From an uncultured SAR86 cluster bacterium (GTDB lineage Bacteria; Pseudomonadota; Gammaproteobacteria; Magnimaribacterales; D2472): a DNA stretch of 64,000 nucleotides. Positions within the stretch are counted from its first letter, which is position 1, and each line of letters starts with the position of its first letter. The position numbers and the translations under genes were made by a program. Below, piece after piece: positions 8,131-16,932 of this stretch. The stretch is taken from the NCBI GenBank assembly GCA_943788515.1, contig CALSQM010000002.1, positions 1 to 64,000 on the forward strand, written 5' to 3'. The notes under the pieces are model-generated. The model ran no database searches and was not told the origin of the DNA. It saw only the letters and a list, made by a program, of their open reading frames with translations.

Positions 8131-8146
8131 TTCCTTGTGCAAGAAA
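8131..8146. promoter_or_regulatory. Palindrome upstream of fadJ-like gene, possible operator
   Basis: TTCCTTGTGCAAGAAA fits the palindrome TTnCTTGnnCAAGnAA, 12 of 16 positions symmetric. It lies 35 bases upstream of the fadJ-like ATG and between that gene and the divergent leader promoter. A dimeric repressor of fatty-acid genes could bind here; the identity of any regulator is unknown. The rest of the 7857-8181 gap holds the leader, the 28-residue ORF and AT-rich promoter sequence. Confidence 0.35.
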
Positions 8147-8181
8147 TCGCATCTAATACTGCTATATATTATGTATAATGC

Positions 8182-10362
8182 ATGTCTAAATTTAAAACGG
8201 AGATAAAATTGAAAGGAACAGTTCATTATGAAGTAAGGGATGGGGTTGCCGTATTAACAGTAGATAATCCTCCAGTAAATCCATTAAGTGATGGTGTTAG
8301 AGCAGGCTTATTTGAAGGCATAGCTAATGCCGAAGCAGACACTAATGTTGTTGGCGTGGTTGTAACCGGTAAAGGAAGAGCTTTTATTGCTGGGGCTGAT
8401 ATTTCTGAATTTGGTGGAGAAGGTGATGGCCACGGTCTTCATACTGTCTTTAAAAATCTTGAATTTTGTTCTAAGCCTGTGGTAGCAGCAATTAACGGCC
8501 TTGCACTAGGAGGTGGTTTAGAGACTGCATTATGTTGTAACTACAGGATAGCCTCTCCAAGCGCATTTGTTGGGCTTCCAGAGGTCCATTTAGGCCTTTT
8601 ACCTGGTGCTGGTGGTACTCAAAGACTCCCTAGACTTACTGGGCCTGCTGAAGCGCTTAAAATAATGCTTTCTGGAGCACATGTGCCTGCCAAAAAGGCT
8701 TTATCTCTTGGGATTATTGACTCAATTTCAGAAAATATTATTGAAGACTCAATAGCCTTTATTAAAGAAAAGGCTGCAAACACTAGCGATCACCCACTTG
8801 TTAGAAATATGAATGACAAAGTAATCGAAGCTAGAGGATCTGAGAACGTTTTAGTAGAGGCGCAGGCTATGGCAGCCAAAACAAGAAAAGGACAATTTGC
8901 ACCTGGTCAGATAATTAAATGTGTTGAAGCGGCTATAAATTGTGATGATTTTGATGAAGGCCTTAAAAAAGAAGCAGAATATTTCATGGAATGTCTTCTT
9001 CACCCGCAACGTGAAGCAATGATTCATATATTCTTTGGCGAAAGAGCTGCATCTAAAATTGCAGATGTCCCAAAAGAAACTCCTGTTATGGATATCAAAA
9101 AAGCAGGAATAATTGGTTCAGGAACAATGGGTGGTGGTATAGCAATGTGTTTTGCAAATGCTGGAATTCCAGTTCATATTATTGATCAAGATGCAGATAA
9201 CTTAAAAAGAGGAATGTCAGTAATCGAAAAGAATTATGACTTTATGGTTGGTAGAGGAAAGCTAACTTCTGAGCAAAAAGATGCTGTATTTGGATTAATT
9301 AGCTCAAGTCTTGATTATAAAGATTTGCATGATTGTGATATTGCAATAGAAGCTGTTTATGAAAACCTCGATCTAAAAATGGATATATTTAAAACCTTAG
9401 ATAAGCATGTTAAGCCAGGAGCTATCCTTGCGAGTAACACATCAGGTTTAGATATAGATGCTATTGCTTCAGTAACTAGTAGGCCTGAATTGGTAGTGGG
9501 TACTCACTTTTTTAGTCCAGCGAACATTATGAGGTTGCTTGAGGTTGTAAGAGGAGAGCAGACTTCCAACGAAACACTTGCCACAATAATGTCTGTGGGT
9601 AAGAAGATTAAAAAGACCGCTGTGGTTTCTTTAAATGCTCCAGGCTTTATAGGAAACAGAATGCTCTTTGGATATACAGCTCAGGCGAATATGCTACTTT
9701 TAGAAGGCGCCCTTCCCCATCAAGTTGATCAGGCTTTAGAGTCATTTGGATTAAATATGGGTCCATTTAGGATGATGGATTTAGTTGGGTTAGACCTTGG
9801 TTGGAGAGCAAGAAAATTAGGTGGTAAAGAATCACCACTTCATGCAAAAATTGGAGATAGTCTTTGTGATAATGATAGGTTTGGTCAAAAAAATGCAAAG
9901 GGCTATTACAATTATAATGAAGGATCCAGAGCTCCAAACCCTGCCCCTGAAAATGAAGAAACATATGAAAAAATATCATCTGAGAATGGGTTCACTAGAA
10001 GAGATATATCCGATGTTGAGATTGTAGAGAGATGTATTTTGGCATTAATTAACGAAGGTGCTGATATTCTTTCTGAGGGAGTTGCACAAAAAGCCGCTGA
10101 TTTAGATGTTGTTTATATTAACGGCTACGGATTTCCAATATGGAGAGGCGGCCCAATGCATCACGCTAATGCAATGGGATTAGATGTTGTGGTTAAAAAA
10201 TTAGAAGAATATGCAGAAAAAACAGGTAGCGATGTATATAAACCTAGTCAGCTGCTAATAAAGCTTGCAAATAATGGCGAAAAGCTTGGTGATGCCCCTG
10301 CCATAGAGGATAGGAAAGAAAAATTGAATTTTGCGATGTCGTCTGTTGCTAATAACTTTTAA
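8182..10362 (+). CDS. Bifunctional enoyl-CoA hydratase / 3-hydroxyacyl-CoA dehydrogenase (FadJ/FadB-like)
   Basis: 726 residues. The N-terminal crotonase domain (about 10-200) has both catalytic glutamates, E114 (GGLETAL) and E134 (GLPEVHLGLLPG), plus the oxyanion-hole segment AFIAGAD. The NAD-binding 3-hydroxyacyl-CoA dehydrogenase domain begins at about 307 with GIIGSGTMGGGIA and contains the catalytic histidine in HFFSPANIM. Two C-terminal dehydrogenase repeats end the protein. It performs steps two and three of fatty-acid beta-oxidation. No thiolase gene is adjacent. Start is uncertain: the ATG at 8182 lacks a ribosome site, while a TTG at 8209 (MKGTVHYEVRDG) has GGAG six bases before it and fits homolog N-termini well. 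Confidence 0.93.
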   Translation: MSKFKTEIKLKGTVHYEVRDGVAVLTVDNPPVNPLSDGVRAGLFEGIANAEADTNVVGVVVTGKGRAFIAGADISEFGGEGDGHGLHTVFKNLEFCSKPVVAAINGLALGGGLETALCCNYRIASPSAFVGLPEVHLGLLPGAGGTQRLPRLTGPAEALKIMLSGAHVPAKKALSLGIIDSISENIIEDSIAFIKEKAANTSDHPLVRNMNDKVIEARGSENVLVEAQAMAAKTRKGQFAPGQIIKCVEAAINCDDFDEGLKKEAEYFMECLLHPQREAMIHIFFGERAASKIADVPKETPVMDIKKAGIIGSGTMGGGIAMCFANAGIPVHIIDQDADNLKRGMSVIEKNYDFMVGRGKLTSEQKDAVFGLISSSLDYKDLHDCDIAIEAVYENLDLKMDIFKTLDKHVKPGAILASNTSGLDIDAIASVTSRPELVVGTHFFSPANIMRLLEVVRGEQTSNETLATIMSVGKKIKKTAVVSLNAPGFIGNRMLFGYTAQANMLLLEGALPHQVDQALESFGLNMGPFRMMDLVGLDLGWRARKLGGKESPLHAKIGDSLCDNDRFGQKNAKGYYNYNEGSRAPNPAPENEETYEKISSENGFTRRDISDVEIVERCILALINEGADILSEGVAQKAADLDVVYINGYGFPIWRGGPMHHANAMGLDVVVKKLEEYAEKTGSDVYKPSQLLIKLANNGEKLGDAPAIEDRKEKLNFAMSSVANNF

Positions 10363-10376
10363 ATTTATAGGGGATA

Positions 10377-10918
10377 TTAGGCTTTAATATAGACTTTTGT
10401 CCCTTTTTTTACATCATTGAACAGCTCTATTACATCAGAGTTGAACATTCTGATGCATCCATGTGATGCTTTTTGTCCAATTAGGCCCTCTTCATGCGTC
10501 CCATGAATATAGATGTACCTTTTGTATGAATCAACGCCCTTCCCTTTATTTTTGCCCTCTTCCTGGCCATCTAACCACATTATTCTGGTTGTAACATAGT
10601 CATTATCTGAGTTGGTTAGCCTCATCGTGGATGATCTCAGCCTGTCTCTTAGTATTTATTCTAGATGTAAAAATGGTATTTTTAATAGCATTGTTTCCTA
10701 TCATCTCTTTGATAACGTGATTTCCTAAAGGTGTTTTAAAGGAGTTTTGAGTACTGCCTTCTCCATATTTAGAGGAGGATATAGGATACGATCTAACAAT
10801 TTCCATATTATCTAATAAAAAAAGTCTTTGTTTTGAAATATCGATCTCAATAGTTAGATTGTTCTCAGCAAAAATGTTGATAAGACATGAATATGACTAA
10901 TATTGCTTTTTTAAACAT
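10377..10918 (-). pseudogene. L,D-transpeptidase (YkuD domain), disrupted by two +1 frameshifts
   Basis: Three reading frames together encode one secreted YkuD protein. Frame one starts at 10918 inside the lnt end and gives a signal peptide (MFKKAILVIFMSYQHF), then stops. Frame two carries the domain start (IEIDISKQRLFLL...SYPISSSKYGEG...TPLGNH) to a TAA at 10603. Frame three carries the catalytic half, with IHGT and SHGCIRM, to 10377. The first shift maps to a run of five Ts (10870-10874): removing one T joins the signal peptide to ENNLTIEID exactly. The second lies between about 10605 and 10656. Intact enzymes cross-link peptidoglycan or attach lipoproteins to it. Either this is decay or the sequence contains indel errors. 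Confidence 0.8.
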
Positions 10919-12366
10919 AATCTTATTATAACTGAAATTAATAATATGAAGAGAGCCAGTACATACGGCAGGTAGTAGCCATATTGACTATAGATTGTTC
11001 TTTTATCAAGCAGCATTATTGAGCCATCAAGGACGTCAGTTACTCCCTTTTCTAATTTATCAACAATTGTTCCATTATTATCTATCAATGCAGAAAAGCC
11101 ATCATTAGTTGCCCTAATCATCCACTTATTATTTTCTATTGTTCTTACTCTGGCAATATCAAGATGTTGATATGGTCCTATGGATTTCCCAAACCATGTA
11201 TCATTGCTGATATTGACCATGAATAATGAACTTATGTTGCTTTTTCTAACAGTATTGCCAAATGCAATATCAAAACATATCAATGGAGCCATCTTTTTTA
11301 GAGATTGGGTATCAAATACCATTGGTTTTTGATTTGATTTACCTTTAAATACATCTGACATTGGCATATCAAAGAATGAAATCAGACCCCTTAAAGAAGA
11401 TATGAAGGGTATATATTCACCAAAAGGAACTAAGTGAACTTTATTATATATTTGCTGTGATTGAAAATTTACCATTGAATTGTATAAATTACCCTCACTT
11501 ATATGCCAAACTCCTCCAATAATCGTTTGATCAGTATTTATATCACTTTCAAACTTTTTAAAGTTAGCACTTTTATATGCATATGGGAGTTCGGCTTCGG
11601 GCAATACTATTAAGCTTGATGCTGGGGATGCTAAATTTATTAATTCTTTTAAATTGGCTTCTATTTCTAATTTATAGTTATTTGTATATTTCAAAAAGGG
11701 GTCAGATGAAGGCTGAACTATGGAGATATTTATCTGCTCGCCAATAGAGGCCCTTTTGTAAAAATTTGGTATAAAAAATAAAAGGCTTATCAAAGATAAA
11801 ATAAATAGATTTTTTTTATTTTTATTCCAGCTCATGGCAAGAAGGGTGGAGCAAAGGTAAATAATTATAGAAGCGCCGGCAACTCCGAATAGAGGATAGA
11901 TATTTTGCGTAAATGTATCTAAGAATACAACGCCTGGAATAAGCCAAGGAACACCATTAAGCAGGTAGTACATACTCAACTCGTTCAACACAAACAAACT
12001 AATAACTAACAGTATGTACTTTAAGCTAGTGTGCCTGAGATCCTGAAAAAAATTTGTTCTGATAACAAGTAATGGTAGCGAAAAAAATAAAGTTAAGATT
12101 AATATTAGTAAAAAAAATATTATTAATGATACAGCTATACTTGTTTCTCCATAGTAGTAAACACTCACTATTAACCAAGACATTCCAAATCCCCAGTGTC
12201 CAATCGACCACATTATTAGCTGTCTAGTAGACGATAATTTAAAGGACAATTCTTTTATTAAATAAGCATATGAAAGAATTATTACAGGCTTAAAAGAAAA
12301 GGGTGCAAATGCAAATATTCCAATGAAGCCAAAAAAAAATGGAGTAAAATATTCCTTTAACTTCAT
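10897..12366 (-). CDS. lnt: Apolipoprotein N-acyltransferase
   Basis: 489 residues. About six or seven membrane segments fill residues 1-205, a nitrilase-like periplasmic domain follows (about 215-455), and a final membrane helix closes the protein (about 463-484). The catalytic triad is readable: Glu in VLPEAELPYAY, Lys in KVHLVPFGEYIP and Cys in PLICFDIAFG; the residue two after Cys is Asp where Glu is usual. Lnt adds the third acyl chain to lipoproteins in the inner membrane. The start overlaps the corC stop (ATGA), and the gene ends the conserved miaB-ybeZ-ybeY-corC-lnt operon. Confidence 0.95.
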   Translation of the reverse strand: MKLKEYFTPFFFGFIGIFAFAPFSFKPVIILSYAYLIKELSFKLSSTRQLIMWSIGHWGFGMSWLIVSVYYYGETSIAVSLIIFFLLILILTLFFSLPLLVIRTNFFQDLRHTSLKYILLVISLFVLNELSMYYLLNGVPWLIPGVVFLDTFTQNIYPLFGVAGASIIIYLCSTLLAMSWNKNKKNLFILSLISLLFFIPNFYKRASIGEQINISIVQPSSDPFLKYTNNYKLEIEANLKELINLASPASSLIVLPEAELPYAYKSANFKKFESDINTDQTIIGGVWHISEGNLYNSMVNFQSQQIYNKVHLVPFGEYIPFISSLRGLISFFDMPMSDVFKGKSNQKPMVFDTQSLKKMAPLICFDIAFGNTVRKSNISSLFMVNISNDTWFGKSIGPYQHLDIARVRTIENNKWMIRATNDGFSALIDNNGTIVDKLEKGVTDVLDGSIMLLDKRTIYSQYGYYLPYVLALFILLISVIIRLCLKKQY

Positions 12367-13220
12367 CGATTTTTAATTATTAAAACTTTAGTGACTTTTC
12401 TACCATCTGCGTGTGTAACTTTTATATCTAAATTTTCTATACTCACCACATCACCAACTTTAGGAAGAACTCCAAGTTCATTAATAACTAAGCCTCCAAG
12501 AGTTTCTGCATCTATGATAAGTGGATCTATTTTTAAATTAAAATATTGAGTAAATTCTTCAATTTCTACTTTTGGATCTGCTGAAAAAGAACCATCTATA
12601 TTTTCTATAATCTCTTCTTCGTCTACATCATGCTCATCTTCTATTTCACCAACAAGTTCTTCTAAGATGTCTTCAATAGTGACAAGTCCACAGATTGTTC
12701 CATATTCATCTATAACAATTGCTAAATGAGACCTATCCTTTTTAAACTCTTCGAGCAAAGAATCAGCTTTTTTAGTTTCAGGGACGATTTTAGACTCTCT
12801 TAACATCTCTAAAAGTTCAAAATTAGATCTTTCTCCAACAAGTTTAGGCAAAATGTCTTTTGCTAGCAAAATTCCACTTACCTCATCCCTGTCTCCACCC
12901 AAAACAGGATATCTTGAATGGCCTGATTCTATAATTCTTTCTATAATTTCATCAGTATTCATATCCAAACTCACAGTTACCATATCAACCCTTGGGACCA
13001 TAATCTCTTTAACTGTGATAGACCCTAATCTTATAGCTTTCGAGGCAATTGATTCGGCTTCCTTGTCAATAATATTTAAATCAGCAGCATCCTTAAGAAA
13101 GTCTGTTACTTCTGAAACTGATTGTGTTTTTATAAAAAATGGATTTTTAAAGAATTTTTTAATTTTAAGAAAAAATCCCGAAGGAGGGTGGTTGTCGTCG
13201 CTGTCTAATTTTTGATTCAT
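12363..13220 (-). CDS. corC: CorC/HlyC-family CBS-domain protein
   Basis: 285 residues with two CBS domains (about 65-190; IMVPRVDMVTV and HLAIVIDEYGTICGLVTIEDILEELVGEIEDEHD) and a C-terminal CorC_HlyC (transporter-associated) domain (about 205-282). No membrane segments are present, as expected for the soluble CorC type. E. coli CorC is linked to magnesium/cobalt efflux, but its mechanism is unclear. It sits between ybeY (1-base spacing) and lnt (4-base overlap), the conserved order. Confidence 0.92.
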   Translation of the reverse strand: MNQKLDSDDNHPPSGFFLKIKKFFKNPFFIKTQSVSEVTDFLKDAADLNIIDKEAESIASKAIRLGSITVKEIMVPRVDMVTVSLDMNTDEIIERIIESGHSRYPVLGGDRDEVSGILLAKDILPKLVGERSNFELLEMLRESKIVPETKKADSLLEEFKKDRSHLAIVIDEYGTICGLVTIEDILEELVGEIEDEHDVDEEEIIENIDGSFSADPKVEIEEFTQYFNLKIDPLIIDAETLGGLVINELGVLPKVGDVVSIENLDIKVTHADGRKVTKVLIIKNR

Positions 13221-13670
13221 TTAGTTATAAGGGTTATTAATATTTAATTGTGCAAGTATATCTATCTCTTTAGATTCCATAATCTTTGCTGAGGCATCAT
13301 CTTCATGATCATATCCTAATATATGATATATCCCATGAACCAACATGTGAATGATATGGTCAGAAAAAGATTTTCCATTTTCTTTGGCTTCACATAATAC
13401 ATAGTCATAGCTTATGGCTATATCACCAATATTTTTAGTTACCTCTTTAGATATATCATTATTTGTAAAGGATAGAACATTGGTGGTTTTATCTTTATTT
13501 CTGAATTCTTTATTGAGTTGCTGCATTTCGCTATCTCCAAGAATCCTAAGGTTTACAATGCCGTTACTAGCACTCTCCTCATTAAGAGTTAAATCAGCCG
13601 CGGCTTTTAAGGTTGTTATTAAATCCTCAGGTATTGGGAACTCATCGTCTATAAATACATCTAGAGTCAT
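13221..13670 (-). CDS. ybeY: Endoribonuclease YbeY
   Basis: 149 residues with the zinc-binding signature HMLVHGIYHILGYDH (H-G-x-x-H-x-x-G-Y-D-H) near residue 110 and the upstream TNVLSF and GDIAIS segments typical of the family. YbeY takes part in 16S rRNA 3'-end maturation and 70S quality control. It lies in the operon directly after ybeZ with a 2-base gap, the order in which the two are found together across bacteria. Confidence 0.95.
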   Translation of the reverse strand: MTLDVFIDDEFPIPEDLITTLKAAADLTLNEESASNGIVNLRILGDSEMQQLNKEFRNKDKTTNVLSFTNNDISKEVTKNIGDIAISYDYVLCEAKENGKSFSDHIIHMLVHGIYHILGYDHEDDASAKIMESKEIDILAQLNINNPYN

Positions 13671-13672
13671 TT

Positions 13673-14656
13673 CTATATATTTTGTTCAAATTTTTTATAA
13701 GCATCAACTATCTTTCTTACCAATGGATGTCTCACAACGTCATGTGATGAAAAATGTGTCATCCCAATGCCATTTGTTTTTTCAAGAACTTGGATCACTT
13801 GCTCTAAACCAGAATTTATATGTTTAGGGAGATCAACCTGAGTTAGGTCGCCATTAATAACGGCATAAGATCCAAAGCCCATTCTTGTGAGAACCATCTT
13901 CATTTGGTCTACAGTCGTATTTTGGCTCTCATCCATAATGATAAATGAGTTGTTTAAAGTTCTGCCCCTTAAGTAGGCCAGAGGCGCAACCTCAATAGCT
14001 TCTTTCTCTATCAATTTTGTTACCCTTTCTATGCCAAGCATTTCATAAAGAGCGTCATAAAGGGGCCTTAAATATGGATCTACCTTTTGAGATAAGTCTC
14101 CAGGAAGAAATCCTAGCTTCTCACCTGCCTCTACTGCCGGTCTTATTAAGATTATTCTCTCAACCTTGTCATTCAAAAATGCATCAACCGCAGCTGCAAC
14201 TGCTAAATAAGTTTTCCCAGTTCCAGCAGGACCAATGCCAAAATTCAGCTCGTATTTATTTATGTTTTTTATATAGTCTTGTTGATTTTTTCCTCTTGGC
14301 CTAATTATTTTTTTTGGAGTTTTTATTTGAATTTCAGATAAATTTGCCTTTTCATTACTCGCCTTTGCTAGGCTAAGGTTTAGATGAGATTGAATGGTGA
14401 GATGAACTGCCTCTTTACTAATTTCAATATTTTTCTTTGTTAGGTTGTACAAATCTAGAATTGCGTCTGAGGCATGCTTTATATCTTTTTCGTTTCCAGT
14501 AACATTGATTTTGTCGCCCTTATGAAAAATTTTAACGGAGAATGTTTTTTCAATTAGCTTAAGGTTTCCATTAAGCTCTCCCACAAATAATGCGATTCTC
14601 TCTGCGCTAGATGGTTCTAATGAAATATTTTTAATGGAGCTTTTTGTTTCTTGCAT
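13673..14656 (-). CDS. ybeZ: PhoH-like ATPase YbeZ
   Basis: 327 residues. The PhoH ATPase core begins with Walker A GPAGTGKTYLA (about residue 142) and includes the PLAYLRGRT and IIMDESQNTT (Walker B) blocks. The N-terminal about 120 residues form a KH-like RNA-binding segment (NVTGNEKDI). YbeZ works with YbeY in rRNA processing. The spacing to miaB is 6 bases upstream, so it is part of the miaB operon. Confidence 0.94.
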   Translation of the reverse strand: MQETKSSIKNISLEPSSAERIALFVGELNGNLKLIEKTFSVKIFHKGDKINVTGNEKDIKHASDAILDLYNLTKKNIEISKEAVHLTIQSHLNLSLAKASNEKANLSEIQIKTPKKIIRPRGKNQQDYIKNINKYELNFGIGPAGTGKTYLAVAAAVDAFLNDKVERIILIRPAVEAGEKLGFLPGDLSQKVDPYLRPLYDALYEMLGIERVTKLIEKEAIEVAPLAYLRGRTLNNSFIIMDESQNTTVDQMKMVLTRMGFGSYAVINGDLTQVDLPKHINSGLEQVIQVLEKTNGIGMTHFSSHDVVRHPLVRKIVDAYKKFEQNI

Positions 14657-14662
14657 TAAAAG

Positions 14663-16003
14663 TTAATTTTGACCTCTTGAGTTATGCAATGATCCTAATA
14701 AAGAAAATGATAGTGCTTCTTCAATGTTTATATCTACTAATTTACCTATAAAACTTATATTTTGGAAGTCAAAATTTACAACGCGATTGCATTCTGTCCT
14801 TGCCTGGAGTTGGTTCGCACTTTTTTTAGAGAGACCTGTAACAAGGCATCTTTGGATTGATCCAACCATTTCATTGCTATGTTCTCTATGGTGTTTGTTA
14901 AGTTTATCTTGTAAGAGTCTTAATCTCTCCTTCTTTTCTTCCAATGGAGTATTGTCTTCTAGTTTTGATGCTGGGGTTCCAGGTCTTTTTGAGTAAATAA
15001 AACTAAATGATGAATCAAACTTAATATTATCAACAAGACTCATGGTATCCATAAAATCTTTGTCAGTTTCTCCAGGGAATCCCACAATAAAATCTGATGA
15101 GACTCTTAAATCAGGTCTATATTTTTTAATACGAGCAACGGATTCTAAAAATACATCAACTGTATAGTTACGCTTCATTTTTTCTAAAATTTTATTTGAC
15201 CCTGATTGCACTGGAAGATGGAGCTGACTTACCAGCTGCGGAACAAATTGATAAACCTCTATAAGATCATCTGTCATATCCAATGGATGAGATGTTGTAT
15301 ATCTTATTCTTTCAACTCCATCTATATGACTAACTATCTCAATTAGATCAGAAAGCCTTAAAATTCTATCCTTGTATGGCATCTTATAGGAATTAACATT
15401 TTGACCTATAAATGTGATTTCAGAAACACCCTGCTCTGCAAGTCTTGCAACCTCATCAAAAATTTGCTCTGGTTTTCTACTAACCTCATCCCCTCTTGTA
15501 TAGGGAACAACACAAAATGAGCAATATTTCGAGCACCCCTCCATTATGGCTACAAAACTTGATGGACCTGATGATGTGGGCTCTGGCAATGAGTCAAACT
15601 TTTCTTCTATAGGAAATGTTATATCTATTGCTTTTATCCCTTTTGCTTTATCAATGTCTAGAAGATCAGAAACTCTATGAAGAGTTTGCGGACCATATAT
15701 AAGGTCTACATAAGGAGCTCTTTTTTGAATATTTATACCTTCTTGGGTTGCAACACAACCTCCAACACCTATTTTTAAATTTGGGTTTTTTTTCTTTAGT
15801 TTGTTTAATCTTCCAAGCTCTGAGTAAACCTTAGCTTCAGCCTTATCTCTTATAGAACATGTGTTAAGGAGAACAATATCCGCTTCGTTAACATCATTTG
15901 TCAGCTCTACGCCTTTTTTTTCTTTTAGAATATCAACTGTCTTGTCAGAGTCATACTCATTCATTTGACATCCATAAGTTTTAATATAAAGTTTCGTTCC
16001 CAT
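14663..16003 (-). CDS. miaB: tRNA-2-methylthio-N6-dimethylallyladenosine synthase MiaB
   Basis: 446 residues. It methylthiolates i6A37 in tRNAs. The auxiliary cluster cysteines are C12 (YGCQMNEYDSD), C49 (NTCSIRDKA) and C83 (GGCVAT). The radical-SAM cluster is C157/C161/C164 in EGCSKYCSFCVVPYTRG. A C-terminal TRAM domain (about 380-440) follows. It is the first gene of the miaB-ybeZ-ybeY-corC-lnt run and diverges from a DUF1820 gene across 13 bases. Confidence 0.97.
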   Translation of the reverse strand: MGTKLYIKTYGCQMNEYDSDKTVDILKEKKGVELTNDVNEADIVLLNTCSIRDKAEAKVYSELGRLNKLKKKNPNLKIGVGGCVATQEGINIQKRAPYVDLIYGPQTLHRVSDLLDIDKAKGIKAIDITFPIEEKFDSLPEPTSSGPSSFVAIMEGCSKYCSFCVVPYTRGDEVSRKPEQIFDEVARLAEQGVSEITFIGQNVNSYKMPYKDRILRLSDLIEIVSHIDGVERIRYTTSHPLDMTDDLIEVYQFVPQLVSQLHLPVQSGSNKILEKMKRNYTVDVFLESVARIKKYRPDLRVSSDFIVGFPGETDKDFMDTMSLVDNIKFDSSFSFIYSKRPGTPASKLEDNTPLEEKKERLRLLQDKLNKHHREHSNEMVGSIQRCLVTGLSKKSANQLQARTECNRVVNFDFQNISFIGKLVDINIEEALSFSLLGSLHNSRGQN

Positions 16004-16016
16004 ATAATTAAGTATT

Positions 16017-16343
16017 ATGAAAATAAATAGCGTTTACAAGATAATTTTTATTCAGCTTGGTGAGATCTACGAGGTTTTTGCAAAACAGATATATCAAAGT
16101 GAGATGTATGGATTCATTGAGGTTGAAGATTATATATTCAAAAAAGATAAACAACTAGTTGTTGACCCAACATCAGAAAAACTTAAAAATGAATTTTCAG
16201 AAGTCCAAAGAAGTTATATACCTATGAATGCGATTATCCGCATTGACGAGGTAAATGAATCTGGAGAATCGAAGATAAAGAAAAATAAAGGCCAAGTAAG
16301 CCCATTTCCTTTAAATATTCAACCAATAAATAGTAAAGACTAG
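16017..16343 (+). CDS. DUF1820 family protein
   Basis: 108 residues, soluble, matching the DUF1820 family length and its conserved core (YKIIFIQLGEIYEVFAKQIYQSEMYGFIEVEDY...VVDPTSEKLKNEF...SYIPMNAIIRIDEV). The family is common in gammaproteobacteria and its function is unknown. The gene diverges from miaB and its 3' end overlaps orn convergently by 4 bases. No catalytic motif stands out. Confidence 0.8.
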   Translation: MKINSVYKIIFIQLGEIYEVFAKQIYQSEMYGFIEVEDYIFKKDKQLVVDPTSEKLKNEFSEVQRSYIPMNAIIRIDEVNESGESKIKKNKGQVSPFPLNIQPINSKD

Positions 16344-16891
16344 CCTTCGGGTAAGAATAGGTGTTTATAGAATTTTAATTCAGCTACTGAATCTTTAATA
16401 TCACCCATTGCCCTATGAGAGCCTTGTTTCTCATAAACTTGGGCCTCATTCATCCATCTTACTGCGGCTTCTTTAAAAGAAGAAACATCTATATGTCTGT
16501 AATTAAAATATGATTCTAGCCTTGGCATATATTTAATTAAAAACCTTCTGTCATGGGACACGGTGTTTCCACACATTGGTGATTTTTTTTGCCCAACGTA
16601 TTTTGAGATAAATTCTAAGGTCTCTATCTCGGCCATTTGTTGAGTGATAACACTCTTTTTAACAGCGTCTATTAGACCAGAAGACCCATGCTGATTTTGA
16701 TTCCACTCATCCATTTTGTCTAAAAGAGCTTTAGGTTGATTGATAATTAAGTTAGGCCCCTCGGCAAGAATATTCAACTGAGAATCGGTGATTAAGGTAG
16801 CTATTTCAATAATTTTTTCTTTCTCAGGATCTAGGCCTGTCATTTCCAAGTCTATCCATATTAGATTATCTTTTGACTGTAAACTTTTCAT
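16340..16891 (-). CDS. orn: Oligoribonuclease
   Basis: 183 residues, the normal length. DEDDh exonuclease: WIDLEMTGLD supplies the first Asp/Glu pair (D14, E16), GNTVSHDRRFL the second Asp, and HRAMGDI the catalytic His and final Asp. Orn degrades 2-5-nt RNAs, including pGpG, to mononucleotides. It diverges from rsgA across 41 bases, the same neighbour pair as in E. coli (orn-rsgA). Confidence 0.97.
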   Translation of the reverse strand: MKSLQSKDNLIWIDLEMTGLDPEKEKIIEIATLITDSQLNILAEGPNLIINQPKALLDKMDEWNQNQHGSSGLIDAVKKSVITQQMAEIETLEFISKYVGQKKSPMCGNTVSHDRRFLIKYMPRLESYFNYRHIDVSSFKEAAVRWMNEAQVYEKQGSHRAMGDIKDSVAELKFYKHLFLPEG

Positions 16892-16932
16892 AACTTTTTA
16901 TATTTGTTCCTTTAGTGTATTTTGTGCTTTAT

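Noticed and set aside
10377-10806. Two separate small genes at 10377-10625 and 10603-10806
   Set aside because: They are consecutive parts of one YkuD domain in different frames, so they are treated as one frame-disrupted gene.
12853-13215. Long open frame on the strand opposite corC
   Set aside because: Low-complexity Ser/Leu-rich translation with no ribosome site; it mirrors the codon pattern of corC, a clear conserved gene.
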